In this document: piece after piece, positions 56,032 to 64,000 of the stretch
Position numbering within the stretch: the stretch's first letter is position 1
How the letters are laid out: each line of letters opens with the position of its first letter
NCBI RefSeq assembly: GCF_009905375.1
Contig: NC_133649.1
Location: 223,965,275 to 224,029,274 of the forward strand
Source of the DNA: Apium graveolens
Lineage: Eukaryota; Streptophyta; Magnoliopsida; Apiales; Apiaceae
Direction: 5' to 3'
DNA: 64,000 nt
Program-made: the position numbers and the translations under genes
The notes under the pieces: generated by a model
What the model was told of the DNA's origin: nothing
The model's database searches: none
The model's input: only the letters and a program-made list of their open reading frames with translations

Positions 56032-56623
56032 TGTTAGATATATTTGATAATGTCATGACTAATATGATTTATGTTTAGTTTTCAGATCTTACTTAAACAG
56101 GATAAATCAGTACTTACTGGAAGTCAGGACTTAAGGATATCAGTACTTATAATATCAGAAGATTATCATCAGAAGATGGATATCAGAACTTAAGTACTGA
56201 AGGACGTTCAGATAAGGACAGCAGCTGATTAAAGGAAAGAAGATCGAGACAAACATAAGAAGAGATATGCATGAAGAAGGAATTCTATGAAGAATAGAAT
56301 ACTTGGAAGAAAAGATATCTGATTGATATATTTTAGGAAGCAGAATTATATTCCATATCAATTAGCGATTATCTTGTAACTGTGTAGTATATAAACACAG
56401 ACATAGGGTTTACACTATAAGTGTTATCATATTTGAGAAGATTATTCATTGTAACCCTAGCAGCTCTCGTGATATTTGTTCATCACTGAGAGGTAATAGT
56501 TCCATACTGTAACAGAGTTTATTGTTTCAATAAAGTTTGTTTTCTGTTACTTGAGTTATTAAAGTTCGATTTGATTGTACTTTACACTGTATTCACCCCC
56601 TCTACAGTGTGTGTGACCTAACA
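56032..56623 (+). repeat. 5' LTR of element G
   Basis: 592 bp, TGTTAGATATATT ... GTGTGTGACCTAACA. It has a word cluster at 56105-56200 (TCAGAACTTAAGTACTG, AGTACTTA), the TATA inverted repeat at 56380-56400 and a hairpin at 56464-56492. It has a single copy of the terminal block that is doubled in G'. Confidence 0.9.
56380..56400 (+). promoter_or_regulatory. TATA box inside a 6-bp inverted repeat (family G)
   Basis: Arms CTGTGT (56380-56385) and ACACAG (56395-56400) around AGTATATAA. G' has identical arms at 35079-35099 around ACTATATAA. The layout equals that of the A/D/E LTRs, but the arm sequence differs at two paired positions. Confidence 0.65.
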
Positions 56624-56625
56624 AG

Positions 56626-56637
56626 TGGTATCAGAGC
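56626..56637 (+). other. primer-binding site of element G
   Basis: TGGTATCAGAGC two bases after the LTR; complementary to initiator tRNA-Met. Confidence 0.92.
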
Positions 56638-56679
56638 CTATATGTTAACGCACAAACAGTTTAAGATCCAAACACAATC

Positions 56680-58994
56680 ATGTCTGACACAGAAACTCCA
56701 ACTAAGCCCAGACCTCCAAAAACACAAATTCAAAGTCGGTATGAAACCATCAGAGTTCCCATATTGAGACCATCTGAATATGCCATATGGAAGGTGAGGA
56801 TGACCATGTTTCTGGAAGCTACAGATCCAGAATATCTTGATAGAATCAAGGAAGGACCTCACAAACCAACCAAGCTCACTGTTGCAGTTGCAGGTGAAGC
56901 AACAAAGACTGTACCAAAGGAGAAGAGTGATTACATTGCTGAAGATATCGCATCAATTGCTAAGGATGCTAAGGTACAACACTTACTGCATAGTGCCATT
57001 GATAATGTAATGTCAAATAGGGTAATTAACTACAAGACTGCAAAGGAGATATGGGATGCTCTGGAAACAAGGTGTCAGGGAACTGATACAATTAAGAAGA
57101 ACAGGAAGACAATACTCACTCAAGAGTATGAACACTTTGACTCAAAGGTTAATGAGTCATTGACTGATTTATATGATAGATTTGTCAAACTCTTGAATGA
57201 TTTATCACTAGTTAATAAGGAGTATGATCTTGAAGATACAAACCTTAAATTCATGTTAGCTCCTCTTGAATGCTGGGATTTGAAGGCAACAACAATAAGA
57301 GACAACTATAATCTTGATGAAACAACTCTTGATGAAATCTATGGAATGCTTAAGACTCATGAACTTGAGATGGAACAAAGAAGCAAGAGGAAAGGAGGAA
57401 ATTCAAGGACAGTTGCTCTTAAGGCTGAAGAAGAATCCCCCAAGGCAGCTACCTCAAGGAAAGACAAGGGTAAAGCTCTTTTCACAAAGTCTGATACTGA
57501 GTCATCAAGTTCTGAAAGTGATGATGACTCAGATTCTGAAAGCTTGCCTGAGACTGATGCTGATGAGGAGATGATGAAGCTGTGTGCTCTTATGGTGAAA
57601 GGGATCACAAAGATTGCATACAAGAAGTTCAGGAAGGGAAAGAAGTCACAAGTTCTGATAAGAAGAATTTCAGAAGATCTGAGGGCAGAGGAGGAAAGTC
57701 TGATAGAGGAGATTATACCAATGTCAAATGCTATAACTGTGGTGAGAAAGGCCACATATCTCCTGATTGCAAGAAAGTGAAGGGTGACAAAGGCAAGGCT
57801 CTTGTCACAAAGAAGAAAAGCTGGATAGACACCTCAGACTCTCAAAGTGAGGAGAATTATGCTTTGATGGCAAATGCTGATAAAGCAAGTGTTGAAAGCA
57901 GTTCTGAAACTGCTGAATCAAAGGTACCTCAGACTACTTATGATTTTCATACTGATGATATTAATGAGTTGAGAAGATATCTTAAAACCATATTTGTTAG
58001 TTATAAAGATCAAACTCTAACATGTGAAAGATTAACTTCTGAAAATCTTGCTTTTAAGAAAAGAAATGATTTCTTAGAAAAAGAGTTAGTTATGTTCCAT
58101 CAAACTCAGAAAGATAGAGATGATGTTTTTTATGTTAGGAATGAAGTGCTAAAAATGAATGAATCTCTACAAACTGAGTTAGAAAAGGAAAGAGAGGTTA
58201 TCGGGACTTGGACTAACTCTGGCAGAACAACTCAAAATTTGCTAAGTAGTGAAAACTGGAAAGAGGGCTTAGGTTATGGAGAGGATAAGAATGATAAAGG
58301 AACTGTAGAAATTAAGCCTGTTGTTGTTAAGCAAAAGCCAAAGTTAAAACCTGTTAAGTTTGTAACTGTAAAGTCTGATAATGAGAAATCAAAAGTTAAA
58401 AAGGGATTAACTTCTGACAAACTAAAATAGGAAAAGACAGCTGAAATAAACATAGGCTTAATGACTAAGAAGCAACTTAAGCATAAGCTGAAAGATGTTA
58501 AGAACGCAAACAAGGTAAAATCACCTAGGAAAAATAGGAATGGAAAGGAAGGTGTGAATAAAAGCAATGATTATAAGCCTGTTCCTAAAGCTCCTAGGAA
58601 AATGTGTCATAACTGTGGAAGTTCTAACCATCTGGCCTCTTTTTGCAGGAAGAATAAGAACATAAACTCCTTACCTTCAAAGTCAGGAGTTAAGAGTCAG
58701 TCTGTTAGATATAAGCCACAAAATCCTTGTTTTCATTGTGGTAGTTTATGGAATTCCATTTATACTTGTAAGGAATATCATAGTTTGTACTATGATTATT
58801 ATCAAATAAAACATTCTTTAAAGAAAGTTTCCATTGTTCCTTCTAGTGTAAATTCTGATTCAAAGTCTGATAGTGTAAATTCTGATAAGAAAACTGTTAA
58901 CATAAACTCTGATGCTAAATCCGCTGTAAATGTTAACAAACTTGATAAGGCCAAAGGATCCAAGCAAGTCTGGGTCCTTAAAACTAATCATTAG
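56680..58994 (+). pseudogene. gag: gag of element G
   Basis: ATG at 56680 (MSDTETPTKPRPPKTQIQSR). The capsid-like domain includes A-K-E-I-W-D-A-L-E-T-R-C and R-K-T-I-L-T-Q-E-Y, to about residue 230. A Ser/Glu/Asp-rich stretch follows. The first knuckle is C-Y-N-C-G-E-K-G-H-I-S-P-D-C (57729-57770), then a coiled coil near 58020-58200, the second knuckle C-H-N-C-G-S-S-N-H-L-A-S-F-C (about 58604-58648), and a third, incomplete one (C-F-H-C ... Y-T-C, His lost). It ends W-V-L-K-T-N-H plus TAG 58992-58994. Breaks: a frame change near 57650 and TAG 58428-58430. Several AAATTCTGAT/AAGTTCTGA words lie in the coding sequence (57500-57545, 58850-58915). Confidence 0.85.
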
Positions 58995-59006
58995 TGGTCT
59001 TTGTGA

Positions 59007-62000
59007 TTGCAGGGCAACAGGAAAAACATCTTGGTTCTGGACAGTGGATATTCAGGACATATGACTGGAAATAAAGCCCTGCTATCAGACTTTGTGGAGA
59101 AAGCTGGCCCAAGTATTTCTTATGGAGATGGCAACGTTGGAAAAACTTTGGGATATGGCAATATCAATCTTGGGAATGTCATCATTAAAGAAGTAGCTCT
59201 GGTCTCAGGACTTAAACATAATCTGTTGAGTATAAGTCAAATCTGTGACAGAGGTTATCATGTTGATTTCTTTGAAGAACAGTGTGAAGTTGTGAGTAAA
59301 TCTAAAGGCAAAGTTGTTCTGAAAGGATACAAGCGTGGTAACATTTATGAAGCTAAGTTTTCAACAAGTACTAATGATTCTGCAATCTGTCTGATGAGTA
59401 GAACATCAATTGAAGAAAGCTGGAATTGGCACAAGAAACTCTCTCATTTAAATTTCAACAATATAAATGAATTAGTCAAGAAAGATCTTGTGAGGGGACT
59501 GCCAAAGTCAGTATTTGCTCCTGATGGCCTTTGTGATTCTTGTCAGAAGGCTAAACAAAGAAAATCCTCATTCAAGAGCAAGACTGAATCATCAATTCTT
59601 GAGCCTTATCACCTACTACATGTTGATCTATTTGGTCCAGTAAATGTCATGTCTATTGCAAAGAAGAAATATGCTATGGTCATAGTGGATGAGTTCACCA
59701 GATACACATGGGTGTATTTCTTGCACACAAAAAGTGAAAATGCATCTATCTTAATTGATCATGTCAAACAACTGGATAAATTGGTCAAAGATTCCGTGAA
59801 GACAATAAGGAGTGATAATGGCACTGAGTTCAAGAATTTGATAATGGAAGAGTTCTGCAAAAACCATGGAATTAAGCAGGAATACTCTGCTCCTGGAACT
59901 CCACAGTAAAATGGAGTTGTTGAAAGAAAGAATAGAACTCTCATTGAAGTTGCACGTACAATGCTTGAAGAAGCAAAGCTTCCAACCTATTTCTGGGCTG
60001 AAGCTGTGCAGACTGCATGTTTTACTCAGAATGCAACACTCATTAACAAGCAAGGAAAGACACCATATGAGATGGTAAAGAAAAAGAAGCCAAATCTGAA
60101 GTATTTTCATGTATTTGGATGCAAGTGTTTTTTTCTTAAGACTCATCCTGAACAGCTATCTAAATTTGATCTAAAAGCTGATGAAGGAATCTTTGTTGGA
60201 TATCCACTTTCCACAAAAGCCTTCAGAGTATATAACTTGAGAACAAGAGTGGTCATGGAATCTATCAATGTCTCTTTTGATGATAAGAAGATTACTGGAC
60301 TTGAAGATTTTATTGATCATGATCAGCTGAGATTTGAAAATGAAGACTCAAATTCTGATACTGAAAATCCTGACAATATAAGTCCTGATACTGCAAACTC
60401 TGATGGATTAAACTCTGATGTTATTGAAACTGTGGTGACTACGCCAAAGGAAGATGCACATATGCAGGGGGAGCATACTCAAGATATTACCACATCTCAA
60501 GAAGCATCAGAACATACATCTGGCTCTTCAAGTTCTGATTCGTCAAGTTCTGATAAGCCAAGTTCTGATAGTTTTGAAAATCCAAATTCTGAAGAATCCA
60601 ACTCAGAGAGCATAGTTTCAGGGGGAGCATCAGAAAATGAAAATGAAGATAGCATGGATCATGGGGGAGCATCCAGTTCTAGAGAAAACCTTCTATCTGC
60701 AAGGAAGTGGACTAAATCACACACACCTGATTTGATAATTGGAAATCCTGATGCAGGTGTCAGAACTAGAACAGGTACTTCAAATGAATGTCTTTACAAT
60801 TCTTTTCTCTCTCAGACTGAGCCAAAGAAAGTGGAAGAAGCTCTTTAAGATGCTGATTGGGTGCAAGCAATGCAGGAAGAGTTAAATGAATTTGAAAGAA
60901 ACAAAGTCTGGACCCTAGTGCCAAGACCAAAGAATAGATCTGTTGTTGGTACAAAGTGGGTATTCAGAAACAAAACTGACAGTGATGGCATAATTACAAG
61001 GAATAAGGCAAGGCTGGTTGCGAAAGGATATTCTCAACAGGAGGGAATTGATTATGATGAAACATTTGCACCAGTTGCTAGGTTAGAAGCCATAAGGATA
61101 TTTTTGGCTTATGCTGATCACAAAAAGTTTATTGTCTTTCAAATGGATGTGAAAAGTGCTTTTCTCAATGGAGAATTGGAGGAGGAAGTATATGTTGAAC
61201 AACCTCCAGGCTTTGTAGATTCCAAATATCCAGATTATGTCTACAGGCTTGATAAAGCACTTTATGGACTTAAGCAAGCTCCTAGAGCATGGTATGAGAC
61301 TTTAGCTCAGTTTCTTCTGGAAAGTGGATTTAACAGAGGAACAATAGAAAAAACACTGTTCTACCTCAACCATGGAAAGGACTTACTTCTGGTCCAGATT
61401 TATGTTGATGATATCATTTTTGGGTCTATAAATGACAGACTTTGCAAAAAGTTTGCCAAACTGATGCAGTCAAAGTATCAGATGAGTATGATGGGGGAAC
61501 TTAGCTATTTTCTAGACCTTTAAGTCAAGCAGAATGAAGAAGGCACTTTTATTTGTCAAACTAAGTACACCAGAAACTTGTTGACGAAATTTAGGAATGC
61601 AAGATTGTTCAAGTGCATCCACTCTCATGGCCACTGCAACAAAACTGGACAAGGATACTGGTAAATCAGTAGATATTACTGATTACAGAGGTATGATTGG
61701 CTCTCTACTCTATTTAACTGCTAGTAGACCTGATATCATGTATGCTACCTGTCTTTGTGCAAGATTTCAAGCAGATCCAAGAGAACCTCACTTAACAGCT
61801 GTGAAAAGAATTTTCAAGTATCTTAAGGAAACAGCTGATCTGGTATTATGGTATCCCAGAGAATCAGATTTTAAACTAATAGGTTACTCAGATGCAGATT
61901 TTGCAGGTTGCAAAATTGACAGGAAAAGCACAAGTGGAAGCTGCCAATTTCTTGGAGGCAGATTGGTTTCTTGGTTTAGCAAGAAACAAAAGTCAATTTC

Positions 62001-62358
62001 CACATCAACTGCAGAAATAGAGTACATTGCTGCAGGAAGCTGTTGTGCACAGATTCTTTGGATGAAGAATCAGTTACTGGATTATGGGTTAACATATTTC
62101 AAAATCCCTATTTACTGTGATAATCAAAGTGCTATTGCTATGACGGGTAATCCAGTTCAACACTCAATGACAAAGCACATTAGCATTAGGTACCACTCCA
62201 TAAGGGAACATGTGGATGAAGGTACAGTGGAATTGCACTTTGTTCCAACAGATCAATAACTAGCAGATATCTTCACAAAACCACTGTATGAAGCTACTTT
62301 TACAAGATTGGTAAATGAACTTGGAATGGTTTCGGGTTCTTTCTCTAAATCTGCTTAG
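59007..62358 (+). pseudogene. pol: pol of element G: protease, integrase, RT, RNase H
   Basis: The start is only an alignment point; no ATG is seen. Protease L-D-S-G-Y-S-G-H-M-T-G keeps D-S-G but loses the following Cys and Arg of the family. Integrase: W-H-K-K-L-S-H-L-N, C-D-S-C-Q-K-A-K, H-V-D-L-F-G-P-V, R-S-D-N-G-T-E-F. A serine-rich linker follows (S-S-D-S-S-S-S-D-K-P-S-S-D-S, 60520-60600). [26 protein letters not shown] (61401-61412). RNase H: Y-S-D-A-D-F, T-S-T-A-E-I-E-Y, C-D-N-Q-S-A. Nonsense codons TAA at 59907 (a Gln position in P-Q-Q-N-G), 60846, 61521 and 62257, and one frameshift near 61590. The end is the TAG at 62356-62358. Otherwise largely collinear, so a fairly young but dead copy. 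Confidence 0.88.
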
Positions 62359-63828
62359 TTTTGTTCTGATGCATCAGACTTTATGATCAGTATTTACAGA
62401 AATTACTCTCTTTGTGTATTCTATGCTTAATTGAAAATTTGCTTAAGTACTGACTATTGTCTGATGTAACTTTCTAAACTCTGAAAATGATATGTCTGTT
62501 TATGTAACTATTCAATCCTATGAGGATACCTGTGCTAGATGCTGACCTAGTAATCTTCAATATACTAATGATCCCATGTTAGAAGTAACTATTTATGTGG
62601 AAATCCATTGACACAAGCAATTTCTGATATTGAGCCTAGTTGAGTTTACTTTGTCTATCTTATTACTAAGTCACAAACTAGAATATTGCTTCTCATCTGT
62701 TAAGTTCTGATGCTAGTAAATCTGTTGAATGTACTAAGTGCTGACAAACCTCTTTTATCAAAAGAAAAAAAAAGATTCAGGGATTAAAATTCAGGTACTC
62801 CTTTGAGATCTAGAGTAAAAATGTGGAAGGAACGACCCAAGTGCATTGCTGGTATTAAGTAAATATGCATCAGAAAAGCAAAATATTTTCTTGGTGACTT
62901 TTCACACTCTATGATTACTGGAGAAATACTCTGATAATAGCATAAATTCTGATAAGCAGTCGTGACTCACTTACACTGAGAAGCCACTGTAAAATGGAAT
63001 TTAAAAAGATGCACAAAATTAGCACAAAATAGTTGAGGTGGACTCAAGCATGAACTCATTCAACAGTAGGTTTCAGAATAATGACAGGGTTTTAGTAAAG
63101 TTTTAGTTATGCCTTATTTCTAAGATGTACTGAAGTGAATCAGACTTTACTCTTTGTCTGATAATTAGCATAATGCACACACTAAACACTCCATATGAAT
63201 GATGAAAATAACTGTGGTGATCCATGTTATTTTAGATGAACAGTATCTGTGTCACATTGCACAAATTCTGAGGACAAGTTCTGATTGCATGTTCTGATGA
63301 TTAAGTTCTGAAAAATCTAAATCAGAATTTGTGCGAGGACTTACTAAGATAGGCGTTCATTTTTTGAGTTAAGAAATTATGTTCTGATAACTGTTAAGTT
63401 CTGATATAAGTCTAAGTTCTGATATTACATTCTGATCCTTTACTTGACTTATTTGTGGATAAAATCTAAAAACAGTCTCATTTTAAATCAGAACACGTTT
63501 GGGTAGAATATTAACAGTCAATATCATTAGGGATAGTGGTTCACGTACACGTACAGTAATTTTTACTTGTTACTTGTGCGCATTAACCCTGACTTACACT
63601 TCCAATGACTGTTTTTCATCTTCCCAGTCTCAGGAGACGAGGTAGAATTAATTCTACCTGTCAGCATTAAATTTCCTCGCGTCTCCTGGTATTCTTTTGA
63701 CTATATAAACAACCACTTCACATCAACCTTCACATCAACTCTTTTATCACAAACTCATCTTCATACTCTTAATATCAAAAACACCATAGTCAATTACAAT
63801 ATTTTTCTGAACTATGAAACATTCAACA
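62359..63828 (+). other. pol-to-small-ORF spacer of G with AAGTTCTGAT words
   Basis: No gene. From about 62700 to 63480 the word AAGTTCTGATA, its variants (AAATTCTGAT, CATTCTGAT) and complements occur more than ten times, densest at 63265-63430. Around 63600-63720 a more complex stretch has CTATATAAACAACCACTTCACATC, a TATA-like sequence about 115 bp before the small ORF. Confidence 0.6.
63698..63711 (+). promoter_or_regulatory. possible internal TATA box before the small ORF of G
   Basis: GACTATATAAACAA, followed by a pyrimidine/ACA-rich leader without upstream ATG clusters and an ATG at 63829. A separate promoter for the extra ORFs is possible; a spliced subgenomic RNA is the alternative. 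No expression evidence. Confidence 0.35.
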
Positions 63829-64000
63829 TGGAGTTGAGATGTGAAGCCTGGCAACAGGAATGGCATATCACTGCCATTCCTGATGAGATATGGGACTCAG
63901 TTCCCCAGGAGGTACTCACCCACCTCCTGTTCTTCTACATGGATTACCATCGCCATCTGGAGCGATTGGAGGAGGAAAGGCTGGAAGCTCTCCGCCAGCA
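63829..64000 (+). CDS. small coiled-coil ORF of element G (runs off the window)
   Basis: Open from ATG 63829 (MELRCEAWQQEWHITAIPDE) to the last base, 57 codons visible. It shares with the F protein at 45338-45706 the motif I-P-x-E-I-(W/F)-D, then a hydrophobic L-L-F-F-Y-M segment and an E/R/L-rich helix (HLERLEEERLEALRQQ). It holds the same place between pol and ORF3. No known domain; role unknown. Confidence 0.55.

Larger units (their letters stand above)
56032..64000 (+). mobile_element. family-G SIRE-like copia element inserted in E, right end outside the window
   Basis: 5' LTR, primer site, gag, pol, spacer and small ORF in order on the + strand. The left target sequence is probably ACTTG (56027-56031). 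ORF3 and the 3' LTR should lie just beyond the window, as seen in the related fragment at 32513-35397. Confidence 0.9.

Overview
This window is intergenic plant DNA built almost wholly from transposable elements nested in one another. The markers are plant-type: Ty1/copia elements primed by initiator tRNA-Met (TGGTATCAGAG after the LTR), Ty3/gypsy elements whose LTRs follow a G-rich polypurine tract, an L1-type LINE and a hAT transposase of the RICESLEEPER kind. A dicot with a repeat-rich genome is likely; the species cannot be fixed by reading. I see no host gene, rRNA, tRNA gene or CRISPR. Nearly every coding region carries stops or frameshifts.

Layout. 1-1726: 3' end and LTR of a gypsy element (T1) inserted into copia element A. 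1727-8881: 3' part of A (SIRE-like, + strand): RT/RNase H tail, long extra ORF (ORF3), LTR. 8882-13070: 3' part of a second gypsy element (T2) with an antisense gene that has its own TATA box, palindromic repeats, polypurine tract and LTR start. 13070-15778: scrambled remnants of other copia families. 15779-17600: 5'-truncated LINE on the - strand.

From 17605 to beyond 35625 lie pieces of one old copia element of another lineage (C, + strand): gag/protease 17605-18311, protease/integrase 27355-28100, RNase H 35398-35625. It was split by element D (18312-27354, SIRE-like, - strand, complete with both LTRs and target duplication ctagg, but lacking most of gag, protease and integrase), by a hAT element (28101-32512) next to the 3' half of a family-G element (32513-35397), and by element E (SIRE-like, - strand, from 35626). 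E is itself split by F (42873-54103, - strand, complete, with target duplication) and by G (56032 to the window end, + strand).

The SIRE-like families share gag, protease-integrase-RT-RNase H and extra ORFs between pol and the 3' LTR. The features most worth following are not genes. Each family scatters its own ~10-base word through LTRs, spacers and ORFs. In two families the TATA box sits inside a 6-base inverted repeat whose arms differ between families but remain complementary. A hairpin follows the TATA box in both.
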